DNA of 64,000 nucleotides from positions 1 to 64,000 of the forward strand of contig NZ_JBAJIJ010000001.1 of NCBI RefSeq assembly GCF_036867135.1, written 5' to 3'. Below the pieces are notes generated by a model, which was given only the letters and a program-made list of their open reading frames with translations, was not told the DNA's origin and made no database searches. Shown here in pieces: positions 48,688 to 57,530 of this stretch; the first letter of the stretch is position 1; every line of letters starts with the position of its first letter. The DNA comes from Aeromicrobium sp. Sec7.5 (GTDB lineage Bacteria > Actinomycetota > Actinomycetes > Propionibacteriales > Nocardioidaceae). Made by a program: the position numbers and the translations under genes.

Positions 48688-49134
48688 ATGTCCGAAGCCC
48701 ACGTGCTGGTGCTCAACGCCAGCTACGAACCGCTGCAACGCGTGTCCCTGCGACACGCCATCAAGATGCTCGTGCGGCAGGTCGCGGTCATCGAGGAGGA
48801 GGCCGGCGGCACGTACGGCCCGTTCCCCCGGCCGAAGGTGCTGCGGCTCGTCCGATACGTCGTGACGCGCTGGATGTACCGCCGCTCCGAGCTGTGCACC
48901 AAGACGGCGATCAAGGCCCGCGACAAGGCCTGCGCGTACTGCGGTGGCCACGCCGACACGGTCGACCACATCATTCCGCGCAGCCGTGGCGGCATGCTCA
49001 CGTGGGACAACGCCGTCGCCGCCTGCCTGCGCTGCAACCACCGCAAGGCCGACCGCACCCCGGCCGAGGCCGGGATGCCGCTGCTCATCGTGCCCCGGCG
49101 CCCCACGCACTTCACGCACGACGTCGCGTCCTGA
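48688..49134 (+). CDS. HNH endonuclease family protein
   Basis: A 148-residue protein. VLVLNASYEPLQRVSLRHAI opens the domain. CAYCGG and CLRCNHRK are the zinc cysteines, and DTVDHIIPRSRGG with the following Asn (TWDN) is the HNH active site. It is the widespread actinobacterial single-domain type next to no methylase, so not an obvious restriction enzyme. GGAGAGG precedes ATG 48688, and TACTCT at 48662 could be a -10. Convergent with the response regulator by 14 bp. Confidence 0.92.
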   Translation: MSEAHVLVLNASYEPLQRVSLRHAIKMLVRQVAVIEEEAGGTYGPFPRPKVLRLVRYVVTRWMYRRSELCTKTAIKARDKACAYCGGHADTVDHIIPRSRGGMLTWDNAVAACLRCNHRKADRTPAEAGMPLLIVPRRPTHFTHDVAS

Positions 49135-49148
49135 CCCCGGGCCGGCGT

Positions 49149-49790
49149 CTACAGGCGCAACCAGGCGAGCACGGCCAGGACCCGGCGGTTGTCGTCGGGC
49201 TCGACCGGCAGGGCGAGCTTGGTGAAGATGCTGCTGGTGTGCTTCACGACGGCCTTCTCGCTGACGTGCAGCCGGTCCGCGATGGCCGCGTTCGACCGGC
49301 CCTCGGCCATCAGCTCGAGCACCGAGCGCTCGCGCGGTGTGAGCTGGTCGACCGGCTCGGTCCGCTGCCGTGCCATGACTGCGGCGATGACCTGAGGGTC
49401 GATCACGGTCCCGCCCTCGAGCACCCGTCGGACCCCGTCGACGAACTCGCCGATGTCCGCGACCCGGTCCTTGAGCAGGTAGCCGATCGCACCGTCGCCG
49501 CTGCTCAGGAGCTCGCGGGCGTAGAGCTGTTCGACGTGCTGCGACAGCACCATGACCGGGAACCCGGGGCGCACGCCGCGAACGGCGACCGCGGCCCGCA
49601 GCCCCTCGTCGGTGTGGGTCGGCGGCATGCGCACGTCGAGCACCGCTCCGTCGACCTGTGGATCGGCCAGCGCCTCGCCCAAGTCGTCGGCGTGCTCGAT
49701 CGCGGCCGCGATCGTGAAGCCTCGCGACTCGAGCAGTCGGATCAGGCCGTCCCGGAGGAGGGCGTTGTCCTCGGCGACGACGAGCCGCAC
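49149..49790 (-). CDS. NarL/LuxR-type response regulator
   Basis: A 213-residue two-component regulator. Receiver domain: acidic pair in VVAEDNALLRDGL, phosphorylated Asp in GAVLDVRMPP (about residue 53), and Lys in YLLKDRV. C-terminal LuxR HTH: LTPRERSVLELMAEGRSNAA with IADRLHVSEKAVVKHTSSIF. Its start overlaps the histidine kinase gene by 49 bp, so they are one operon. A likely target is the divergent MMPL transporter gene. Confidence 0.95.
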   Translation of the reverse strand: MRLVVAEDNALLRDGLIRLLESRGFTIAAAIEHADDLGEALADPQVDGAVLDVRMPPTHTDEGLRAAVAVRGVRPGFPVMVLSQHVEQLYARELLSSGDGAIGYLLKDRVADIGEFVDGVRRVLEGGTVIDPQVIAAVMARQRTEPVDQLTPRERSVLELMAEGRSNAAIADRLHVSEKAVVKHTSSIFTKLALPVEPDDNRRVLAVLAWLRL

Positions 49791-50890
49791 GGCACCTCCA
49801 GCGTGATCAGGGTCGGCCCCCCGGCGGGACTGCTCAACCTCATCGTGCCGTCAAAGGCGCTCAGTCGACCGGCGACCCCCCGCAGCCCGGTGCCGGCATC
49901 CGGGTCCGCACCGCCGATGCCGTCGTCGCCGACCACGAGCGTGAGCACGTCGTCAGCGACCCCGACGGTGACCCACGCGTGCTCGGCAGCAGCGTGCTTG
50001 ACCAGGTTCGCCAGGCACTCGGTCGCCGCGAAGTAGGCCGCCGACTCGATCGGCTCCGGGAGCCGCTCGTCGAGCGAGCTCTGCACCGTCACCGGCATCG
50101 CGAGGTCCAGCGCGAGCGCCTGGAGCGCGCCGGTCAGCCCCCGGTCGGACAGCACGGGCGGATGGATGCCCTGCACCACGTGGCGGATGTCGCCAAGGAC
50201 CGCGGCCGTGGTCTCGCGGGCCTCACCGACCATCCGGACGGCCGCCTGCGGATCGTGCGCGAACGTCTCCTCGGCCAGGCCGAGGGTCATGCCCAGCGCC
50301 ACCAGGCGGGCTTGGGCTCCGTCGTGCAGGTCGCGCTCGACCCTGCGCAGCTCGGCGCTGGCGTGGTCGACGGCCGCGGAGCGCGACTCGGTGAGCACCT
50401 CGACCCGCTCCTCGAGCCGCTCGGAGTGGCCCTTGCTGAGGAACCAGCGGTCCAGCGTCGCGCGCGCCCACATCAGGTGCGGCGTGCCGAACCACCAGAT
50501 CAGCCCGGTGACCACGAGCACCAGCAGGAGCACCGTCAGCAGGGAGAGCAGGAAGCCCAGCGGCGCCCCCACGAGCGCCCAGCCGATCTCGCGCCACGTC
50601 ATGGGGTCGCGGGCCCAGGTCAGGGTGCGCCGCAGGGCCGACTGCCCGTCGGTGGGTCGGTGGTCGGCCGGCACGGGATGGCCCAGGACCCGCGCCGCCA
50701 TCGAGCGATGCCGGTCCGCGAGCCAGCGCAGGGCCGGGAGGCTGACGAGCAGGGTCGGCACGCCGACCGTGACGATCGCCAGCACCCCACTGAGCGCCGT
50801 GAGCACCACGACGACCACCACGAGCGGGAACAGGACCAGCTGCGCGGCGGCGAAGCCGGTCAGGCGCCAGGGTCCGGCAGAGGTCGACAC
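49742..50890 (-). CDS. NarL-type sensor histidine kinase
   Basis: A 382-residue kinase. N-terminal membrane segments (LTGFAAAQLVLFPLVVVVVV, SGVLAIVTVGVPTLLVSLPA, GFLLSLLTVLLLVLVVTGLI), then the HisKA_3 dimerisation helix with phospho-His in RRVERDLHDGAQARLVALG. The HATPase has AATECLANLVKHAAAEHAWV (N box) and DDGIGGADPDAGTGLRGVAG (G1/G2). Start GTG 50890 lies 6 nt after CAGGAT, a leaderless-like spacing. Divergent from the MMPL gene; the 155-bp gap is the shared control region. Confidence 0.92.
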   Translation of the reverse strand: MSTSAGPWRLTGFAAAQLVLFPLVVVVVVLTALSGVLAIVTVGVPTLLVSLPALRWLADRHRSMAARVLGHPVPADHRPTDGQSALRRTLTWARDPMTWREIGWALVGAPLGFLLSLLTVLLLVLVVTGLIWWFGTPHLMWARATLDRWFLSKGHSERLEERVEVLTESRSAAVDHASAELRRVERDLHDGAQARLVALGMTLGLAEETFAHDPQAAVRMVGEARETTAAVLGDIRHVVQGIHPPVLSDRGLTGALQALALDLAMPVTVQSSLDERLPEPIESAAYFAATECLANLVKHAAAEHAWVTVGVADDVLTLVVGDDGIGGADPDAGTGLRGVAGRLSAFDGTMRLSSPAGGPTLITLEVPCGSSSPRTTPSSGTA

Positions 50891-51045
50891 GGACCCATCC
50901 TGACGGGTCGTCGGCGACCACACCGTGGGCCTAGGTCCACCACGGCCGGGGACCTGGCCGTCCTGACGGCGGCCCGGCCCGGCCCGCACGGTGGTGGTGG
51001 CCGGCGCGGCACTCGACTCCGGGCCCCGACCTTCGAGGAGCACCG

Positions 51046-53217
51046 ATGTCCCACTCCGTCATCCACATGGCCGAGGCGTCCGCCCGGTGGAGCGCGCGTC
51101 ATCCCTGGCGGGCGGTGGCGAGCTGGTTGCTACTGGTCGGTGCCGCGATCGTGCTGCTCATGGTCGTGCCGACCTCCACGGTCCAGGAGGACGACTACTG
51201 GCAGGGCGAGTCGGGCCGGGCCTCGCAGATGTCGCGCGACGCCGGGCTCGAGCCGCCGCCGACCGAGTCGGTCCTGATCGTCGGCGATCGCGACGAGGCG
51301 TCCCAGATGCAGCAGGCGGCTGCCGAGGTCGCCGACCGGATGATCGCGCTGGACGGCGTCGCCGACGTCGGCGACGCCGTCTCGAACGCCGATCGCACGG
51401 CGATCCTGGTGGAGGTGGTGCTGGCCGATCCCGAGACGGACGTGGCACCGCTGCAGGCGGTGACGGCTCGGGTGGCCGCCGACCATCCGGACCTCGAGGT
51501 CGAGCAGGCCGGTGCCGGCAGCATCGACGACGCGGTCGGCGACCTCGTCGCCGAGGACCTGCGGTCGGCGGAGGTGACCAGCATCCCGGTGACCCTGGTC
51601 CTGATGCTGGTCGCCTTCGGGGCCTTGGTCGCGGCCGGTATCCCGGTGCTCCTGGCGATCGGCAGCGTCATCACGACGATCGGTCTCATGGCGCCGTTGT
51701 CGCACCTGGTTCCGGCCGAAGAATCCGTGACCAGCATGATCGTGCTGATCGGCATGGCCGTGGGTGTCGACTACTCCCTGTTCTTCCTCAAGCGCGAACG
51801 CGAGGAACGGGCCGCCGGTCGCAGCAGCGTCGACGCGGTCGAGATCGCCGCCGCCACCTCCGGACACTCGATCCTGGTCTCCGGAGGCGCCGTGATCGCC
51901 GCGATGACCGGCCTGTTCATCGTCGGCGGCGCGACCTTCACCTCCTTGGCGACCGGCGCGGTCGTCGTGGTCGCGGTCGCGGTGCTCGGCTCCATCAGCG
52001 TGCTGCCGGCCGTGCTCGTGCTGCTGGGCCCGCGCGTGGACCGCCCGCGGGTCCCGCTGCTGTGGCGACTCAACCGGCGCACCGGGCCGGGCGCCATCAG
52101 CCGTCACGTGCTCGACCCGGTCGTGCGCCGACCGGGCGTGTCCACGGTCCTGGCACTGGTACTGCTCGGGGCGCTGGCGGCACCGACCCTCGGGATGAAG
52201 ATCGGCTCGGGCGGTCTCGAGACCCTGCCGGGGAGCATCGCCGAGGTGCAGACGATCACGCAGATCTCCACGGCCTTCCCCGGCCAGATGCTGACCGTCG
52301 ACGTGCTGGCCCGGGGATCGGACCCGGATGCCGTGCGGGAAGGGCTGCGCGACCTCGAGGACGCAGCGATCCGCGCCGACGACGGTCTCGTGGCCGCGCC
52401 GGGCGAGTCGATCCGTCCGTCGGCCGACGGACGCACGGCGATGCTCACCCTGGGCATCGACCGCCCGGAGGACTCCGACGACGCCGACGCGGCGGTCCGG
52501 ACGCTGCGCGAGCAGCTGGCGCCGGAGCACCTCGCCGGGAGCACCGACGAGTACGCCGTGGGGGGAACCGCGGGCACCGACTACGACGCCGTCCACCGGT
52601 TGACCGACCGCATGCCGTTCGTGATCGCCTACGTCCTGCTGCTGACCCTGGTGATCATGGGCCTGACGTTCCGCAGCGGGGTGATCGCGCTGCTGTCGGC
52701 CGGTCTCAACCTGCTCTCGGTCGGCGTCGCGTTCGGGGTCATGACCTTGGTCTTCCAGCACGGCTGGGCGAGCGAGCTGATGGACTTCTCAGCGCCCGGC
52801 TACCTCATCGAGTGGGTGCCACTGTTCGTCATGGTGGTCCTGGTCGGGCTCTCGATGGACTACCACGTGTTCGTGCTGAGCCGGGTGCGCGAGCACGTGG
52901 CAGCGGGCCTGCCGAGCCGGCTGGCGGTGCAGCGCGGCGTCATGGACACCGCAGGTGTCGTGACCAGCGCCGCGGCGGTCATGGTCGCGGTGTTCTCGAT
53001 CTTCGCCGTGCTCTCGATGATGGAGCTGAAGATGCTGGGGGTGGGGCTGGCGGTGGCCATCCTGGTCGATGCCACCGTGATCCGGCTCGTGGCCCTGCCA
53101 GCGATCCTGATGCTGCTGGGCGACCGGGCGTGGAGGCGGGTCCTGGCCACGGCACCGCGCGACGAGCTCGTCGCCGTGGAGGCCGAGCGTGAGGACCTGG
53201 TCACGGCAGCCCGCTAG
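51046..53217 (+). CDS. MMPL/RND family transporter
   Basis: A 723-residue membrane transporter with the duplicated RND layout: a helix at residues 20-45, an extracellular loop, a five-helix block with GMAVGVDYSLFFLKREREER, a second loop, and a second block with VVLVGLSMDYHVFVLSRVRE. Conserved Asp-Tyr pairs in both blocks are the proton relay of MmpL proteins. The substrate (lipid or drug) is unknown. GGAG precedes ATG 51046. Divergent two-component genes suggest inducible control. Confidence 0.93.
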   Translation: MSHSVIHMAEASARWSARHPWRAVASWLLLVGAAIVLLMVVPTSTVQEDDYWQGESGRASQMSRDAGLEPPPTESVLIVGDRDEASQMQQAAAEVADRMIALDGVADVGDAVSNADRTAILVEVVLADPETDVAPLQAVTARVAADHPDLEVEQAGAGSIDDAVGDLVAEDLRSAEVTSIPVTLVLMLVAFGALVAAGIPVLLAIGSVITTIGLMAPLSHLVPAEESVTSMIVLIGMAVGVDYSLFFLKREREERAAGRSSVDAVEIAAATSGHSILVSGGAVIAAMTGLFIVGGATFTSLATGAVVVVAVAVLGSISVLPAVLVLLGPRVDRPRVPLLWRLNRRTGPGAISRHVLDPVVRRPGVSTVLALVLLGALAAPTLGMKIGSGGLETLPGSIAEVQTITQISTAFPGQMLTVDVLARGSDPDAVREGLRDLEDAAIRADDGLVAAPGESIRPSADGRTAMLTLGIDRPEDSDDADAAVRTLREQLAPEHLAGSTDEYAVGGTAGTDYDAVHRLTDRMPFVIAYVLLLTLVIMGLTFRSGVIALLSAGLNLLSVGVAFGVMTLVFQHGWASELMDFSAPGYLIEWVPLFVMVVLVGLSMDYHVFVLSRVREHVAAGLPSRLAVQRGVMDTAGVVTSAAAVMVAVFSIFAVLSMMELKMLGVGLAVAILVDATVIRLVALPAILMLLGDRAWRRVLATAPRDELVAVEAEREDLVTAAR

Positions 53218-53271
53218 GTGATGGAGTCGCGCCAGCGACCGATGGCGACCGGAGCCACGGGGAACTGCGGC

Positions 53272-54177
53272 TCAGAGACCCACGGACTCGTAGATGTCCT
53301 CGACCGCGTCGAGGTAACGGCCCTCATCGGTCGCGGCGAGCTCCTGGACCTGGATGACCCTCGGCTGGACCTGGGCGGCGACCTCGTCGTAGCGGGCCCG
53401 CCACTTCTCGGCCTCGATCTGCCAGTAGCCGCACGTGTAGAAGTCGCTCTGCGGCCAGCCGAGCGTGCGGCGCAGGTGCTTGCGCACCGAGCGGCTGGCG
53501 CGGGCCTCGCCCGCGAACCACACGTAGCGACCATCGTCGGACGCGCCCGGCAACGGGACCTCGAGCACCGCGCGCTCCAGCGCCTCGGTCACGTCGACGT
53601 CGCGATCGACGACGATCCACTCCAGATCGACGTCGGCCGGGCTCGGCAGCGCGACGGCGTCGGCCGCATCGGTCAGGACGCCCACGGCGCGCACACGCTG
53701 GCCCGGCCGCAGTCCGCGCAGGATCCGCGCCATCGCCGGGACCCCGGTGAGGTCGGCGACGAGCAGCTGCCACGCGACGTCCTTCGGCGCGGCGTACAGG
53801 CCCTTCGGGTCGAGCAGCCCCACCTCGTCGCCCGGCCGGCACTCGCGCGCCCACGTCGCGCCCGGGCCCTCGTCGTGGAGGGCGATGCCGAGGTCGATCT
53901 CGGCGGTGCGCGATCCATCCGGGCCGTCGACGAGGCGGTGGTCGGAGATCGTGTAGACGCGCCAGATCGGCGGCTCGGTGCCCTCGGGCTGGGTGATCTC
54001 CCAGTCGTCGCTGACGGTCGGCAGCACGAGCGGATGACCCTCGGGGGCCAGGAGCACCCGCAGGTACTCGTCGGGCACACCCGTGAACGGGTAGTCGCCG
54101 TCGAGCTCGACGGTGACGGTGACCAGATGGGGGCTCAGGACACGGCGCCTGCTGACGCGCGCGGAGTGGACCTGCAT
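53272..54177 (-). CDS. siderophore-interacting protein (ferric-siderophore reductase, FAD-binding)
   Basis: A 301-residue flavoprotein of the ViuB/SIP family. FAD motif WRVYTISDHRLVD (RxYTxR-like, with Ser-Asp replacing the final Arg) and HDEGPGATWARECRPGDEVG; then LLVADLTGVPAMARIL. The C-terminus FYTCGYWQIEAEKWRARYDE is the SIP signature. It reduces Fe(III) in imported siderophores in the cytoplasm. ATG 54177. An iron-box-like sequence 21-54 bp upstream fits control by a DtxR/IdeR repressor. Confidence 0.92.
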   Translation of the reverse strand: MQVHSARVSRRRVLSPHLVTVTVELDGDYPFTGVPDEYLRVLLAPEGHPLVLPTVSDDWEITQPEGTEPPIWRVYTISDHRLVDGPDGSRTAEIDLGIALHDEGPGATWARECRPGDEVGLLDPKGLYAAPKDVAWQLLVADLTGVPAMARILRGLRPGQRVRAVGVLTDAADAVALPSPADVDLEWIVVDRDVDVTEALERAVLEVPLPGASDDGRYVWFAGEARASRSVRKHLRRTLGWPQSDFYTCGYWQIEAEKWRARYDEVAAQVQPRVIQVQELAATDEGRYLDAVEDIYESVGL

Positions 54178-54197
54178 GACGTCCTCACGGTGGGGTG

Positions 54198-54231
54198 CTC
54201 GGTGAGGGAAACCTTACCTTCCTTCACCGAG
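54198..54231 (-). promoter_or_regulatory. candidate DtxR/IdeR iron box of the SIP gene
   Basis: On the minus strand GAAGGTAAGGTTTCCCTCA (54221-54203) matches TTAGGTTAGGCTAACCTAA at about 12 of 19 positions. It is enclosed by an 8-bp inverted repeat CTCGGTGA (54198-54205) / TCACCGAG (54224-54231), upstream of the ATG at 54177. Confidence 0.6.
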
Positions 54232-54250
54232 CCTGCCCACCGCGATCACG

Positions 54251-56662
54251 TCACCCCTTCGACGTACAGCGGCCGGCTTCTGGTTTGGACGTCGTCGGCA
54301 ATGGAGTCCATGCGCCCCCACGGTCAATGCATTCAGACGCTGTGACGTTCTGAATCACCGACCCCGCGGGCGGATTCGTCGGCGTTGTGGGCGTCGGGCT
54401 CGGGTCGACACAGTCCGGGAACGTTCCGGTCTGGCCGGAGTCCTCGCACGTGAGCGGCACGCAGGTGAAACCCGTTCCGTCGAGCTTCTGGGTGTTCGGG
54501 TCGCACTGCGGCACGGGCCGCGGCACGCACCCGCTCTGGTCGCCGTTGAGCTGCTCGGTCGGGCCACAGCTGGGCGGCGCCGGCGTGAAGACCTCGCCCT
54601 TGTCGCTGTCGATGTTGGCCGGCTTCGCGAACGTGCCGCAGTCGTCGGGGTCGACGGCCTCGTTCATGAACGCCTTGAACGTCTGGGCCGGGTACGCGCC
54701 ACCGAAGGCCGGTCGCAGGAATCCGTCGAGCTCGTCGTTGCCGTCGCCGCGGTTGTACATCACGGCCGTGGCGAGCTTCGGCGTCGCGCCGACGAACCAC
54801 ACCGCCGAGGTGAAGGTGTCGCCGTCGGGACCGGCCGTCGCGGTGCCGGTCTTGCCCGCGGTGGGGCACACCGTGCGACCCGCCGTACCGGTGCCGCCGC
54901 TGCCCGTGACGCCCTGCAGCGCCGCCACCGTGTCGGCCGCGACGTCGGACGGCACGGCCTGCTCGGTCTCGTTGGTGCGCTCGTAGAGCACCGATCCCTC
55001 GGCGCTGCTGACCTTCTGCACGACGTACCACTCGGCCTTGTTGCCGCCGGCCACGACCGTGGCGTACGAGTTGGCCATGTCGATCGGGGACACGGGGAAG
55101 AATCCGAGCGGAGTGACCGCCACGGGGGTGATCCCCTCGACCGCGGACTCCGGGATGCCCGCCTGCACGGCGGCGTCGAGGATCTTCTGCGCCCCGACGC
55201 TCACGTCACCACCGTCACTCATCTGCACCGTGAGGTCGATGAAGGCCGTGTTGACGGACTTCGCCGTGGCTCTCTCCAGGTCGAGCGTGCCGTAGGAGGC
55301 GCCGCCGGAGTCGCCGGCGTTCTTCACCGATCCGCCGCCGATCTTGTACGGGGTGTTGCCGTTGAGCTTGGTCTTGAGGCTGTAGCCGTCCTCGAGCGCC
55401 GCGATCACCGCGAACATCTTGAACGTGGACCCGGGCTGGGTCTTGGCCGTGGCCCAGTTGAACTGGTCGATCAGGAAGTCGGGGCCTCCGTACAGCGCCT
55501 TGACCGCACCCGTTCCCGGCTCGACCGAGGCCAGCCCGGCGTGGAGGCCCTCCGGGGTGTCCAGGGGATCGGGCGAGACCTCGTTGACCGCGTCGACGGC
55601 CGCCTGCTGCAGCCGCGCGTCGAACGTCGTGACGATCCTCAGGCCGCCGCCCTGCACCTGCGAGTCGTTGAACTCCTGCTTGGCCATGTCGTTCTCGACC
55701 ATCTTCAGCAGGTACCCGTTGGGGCCGGCGTAGCGGTTGTTGACGGTGAGCGGGGAGAACGCCGGCAGGACGCCCGTGAACTGGTCGGCCTCCTCGGCGG
55801 TGATCGCCCCGGACTTCTCCATGCCGTCGATGACGTAGTCGTAGCGGGGCAGGAGGCGCTCGTCGCGCGCTTCGGTCTCGGCCTGGCACTCGGCGCTGGC
55901 GCCGTCGGCCAGACAGGCCGGCGTGTACGGGTCGTAGAACGTGGGGCTGTTGATGACCGTGGCCAGGTAGGCCGACTCCGGGACCGTCAGCTCGCTGACG
56001 TCCTTGCCGAAGTAGGTCTTCGCGGCGACCTGCACGCCGTACGCGCCGTTGCCGTAGTAGACGGTGTTCAGGTAGCCCTCGAGGATCTCGGACTTGCTGA
56101 GCTGGTTGTGGATCTTGAGCGACAGGACCGCTTCCTTGAGCTTGCGCGTGTAGGTGCGCTCCTGCGTCAAGTAGAGGATCTTGACGTACTGCTGGGTGAT
56201 CGTGGAGGCGCCACCCTCGATGCGACCGCTCGTGGTGTTGTCGCGCAGCGCCCGGATGATGCCCTTGAAGTCGATGCCCCGGTTGCTGTAGAACGACCGG
56301 TCCTCGGCGGCGATGACGGCCGCCTGCATTGAGGCGGGGACCTGGTCGAGGTCGACGTTCTCGCGGTCCTGCTCGGCGAACTCCCCGAGCTCGGTCGTGC
56401 CGTCCGAGAAGTAGACCTTGGTGGTCTGCGTCTGGAACTCGGCGTTCGGATCGGGGATGTCGATCGAGCGGTAGATGATGAAGAACGCAAGGGCGCCCGT
56501 GGCGAATCCCGCCACCGCGAGGAACGCGAACCACCGGAGGGTCTTGACCCACCAGGCGCGACCCTCGCCGCCGATCGAGCGGGAGACCGCGAAGAGTCCG
56601 CCACGCTTCTCGGTCCGCTTGGCGGACCGCCGTGCACCGCTGCCCTTGTCGCTACTCGCCAC
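54251..56662 (-). CDS. ponA: class A penicillin-binding protein with Cys-rich C-terminal tail
   Basis: An 803-residue bifunctional peptidoglycan synthase: one membrane helix (about 42-62), glycosyltransferase 51 with Glu in AAEDRSFYSNRGID (about 120) and GGASTITQQYVKILYL, and transpeptidase with SxxK in PGSTFKMF (about 410), SVN in AKSVNTAF and KTG in AGKTGTATA (about 603). After residue 690 comes a tail with eight cysteines (CGPTEQLNGDQSGC, QCDPNTQKLDG, CEDSGQTGTFPDC) and a Pro/Thr stretch; no PASTA repeat. The start is GTG 56662 after GGAGGTG. Synteny with ponA1 next to PadR-ino1 in mycobacteria. Confidence 0.93.
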   Translation of the reverse strand: MASSDKGSGARRSAKRTEKRGGLFAVSRSIGGEGRAWWVKTLRWFAFLAVAGFATGALAFFIIYRSIDIPDPNAEFQTQTTKVYFSDGTTELGEFAEQDRENVDLDQVPASMQAAVIAAEDRSFYSNRGIDFKGIIRALRDNTTSGRIEGGASTITQQYVKILYLTQERTYTRKLKEAVLSLKIHNQLSKSEILEGYLNTVYYGNGAYGVQVAAKTYFGKDVSELTVPESAYLATVINSPTFYDPYTPACLADGASAECQAETEARDERLLPRYDYVIDGMEKSGAITAEEADQFTGVLPAFSPLTVNNRYAGPNGYLLKMVENDMAKQEFNDSQVQGGGLRIVTTFDARLQQAAVDAVNEVSPDPLDTPEGLHAGLASVEPGTGAVKALYGGPDFLIDQFNWATAKTQPGSTFKMFAVIAALEDGYSLKTKLNGNTPYKIGGGSVKNAGDSGGASYGTLDLERATAKSVNTAFIDLTVQMSDGGDVSVGAQKILDAAVQAGIPESAVEGITPVAVTPLGFFPVSPIDMANSYATVVAGGNKAEWYVVQKVSSAEGSVLYERTNETEQAVPSDVAADTVAALQGVTGSGGTGTAGRTVCPTAGKTGTATAGPDGDTFTSAVWFVGATPKLATAVMYNRGDGNDELDGFLRPAFGGAYPAQTFKAFMNEAVDPDDCGTFAKPANIDSDKGEVFTPAPPSCGPTEQLNGDQSGCVPRPVPQCDPNTQKLDGTGFTCVPLTCEDSGQTGTFPDCVDPSPTPTTPTNPPAGSVIQNVTASECIDRGGAWTPLPTTSKPEAGRCTSKG

Positions 56663-56841
56663 GAGCGGGCACCTCCATCCTTCGTCAGGCCACCGCCCGA
56701 AAGCCCGGTTGGTCGCGATGATCCGCTCAAGTGTGCCTGTTGGGACCACGCTCACCAAACCTGTGGGTGACGGCGGGGCGACTGGGGGGCGGCGGTGACA
56801 TGGACGTCACACGGCGTCGGTGGTGTGACTAATCGTCGTTT

Positions 56842-56877
56842 CGATGTATCGTTCCGATATATCCATCCCACGTATCG
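56842..56877 (+). promoter_or_regulatory. candidate PadR operator region upstream of the padR-ino1 unit
   Basis: CGATGTATCG (56842-56851, perfect CGAT/ATCG palindrome), CGATATATCC (56855-56864) and GTATCGAAG (56872-56880) repeat a TATCG-type half-site about every 13-17 bp before ATG 56887. An additional inverted repeat GTCACAC/GTGTGAC lies at 56806-56829. Confidence 0.55.
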
Positions 56878-56886
56878 AAGGTTGAC

Positions 56887-57486
56887 ATGGCACGGCGCGG
56901 CGCGGCACTCGAGCTGGCGGTCCTCGGACTGCTGCACGACTCGCCCATGCACGGGTACGAGCTGCGCAAGCAGCTCATCGCCCTGCTCGGGTGGGGTCGA
57001 GTCCTGTCCTACGGCACGCTGTACCCCTGCCTGAAGACGCTGGTGCGCCAGGGCCTCATCATCGCCGACGACGATCCGGAGGCCGCCATCCGTGGCCGCC
57101 GCAACCGCATCGCGTACCGGCTGACGGCGGAGGGCAAGGAGTACTTCGCCCACGTCATGGAGGAGTCCGGCCCAGCCACGTGGGACGACGAGAACTTCGG
57201 TGTCCGGTTCGCGTTCTTCGCGCGCACCGACGCACCGACGCGGGTCCGCATCCTCGAGGGTCGACGCAGTCGGCTCCAGGAGCGGCTCGAGAACGTCCGT
57301 GACGCTTCCCTTCGGGGTCGGCGTAGCTCGGACAACTACACGCGAGAGCTCCAGCGCCACGGCCTGGAGTCGGTCGAACGCGAGGTCGAGTGGTTGAGCG
57401 AGCTCATCGATCGCGAGCGTGCAGGCGGATACTCGGCCTCCGGCGACGACACCGGCGACCCCGACCCGACCAGCCAGACAGCATGA
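56887..57486 (+). CDS. PadR family transcriptional regulator upstream of ino1
   Basis: A 199-residue regulator. Winged helix: [38 protein letters not shown] and wing [17 protein letters not shown]; the long helical C-terminus is for dimerisation. The arrangement PadR then ino1 is conserved in actinobacteria (Rv0047c-Rv0046c), pointing to control of inositol synthesis. Repeated TATCG sites lie before it. ATG 56887 follows GAAGG. ino1 starts 44 bp downstream. Confidence 0.93.
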   Translation: MARRGAALELAVLGLLHDSPMHGYELRKQLIALLGWGRVLSYGTLYPCLKTLVRQGLIIADDDPEAAIRGRRNRIAYRLTAEGKEYFAHVMEESGPATWDDENFGVRFAFFARTDAPTRVRILEGRRSRLQERLENVRDASLRGRRSSDNYTRELQRHGLESVEREVEWLSELIDRERAGGYSASGDDTGDPDPTSQTA

Positions 57487-57530
57487 CCCCGAGCACAGGC
57501 AACACGAGAGATACGGCAGAAGGAGAACCC

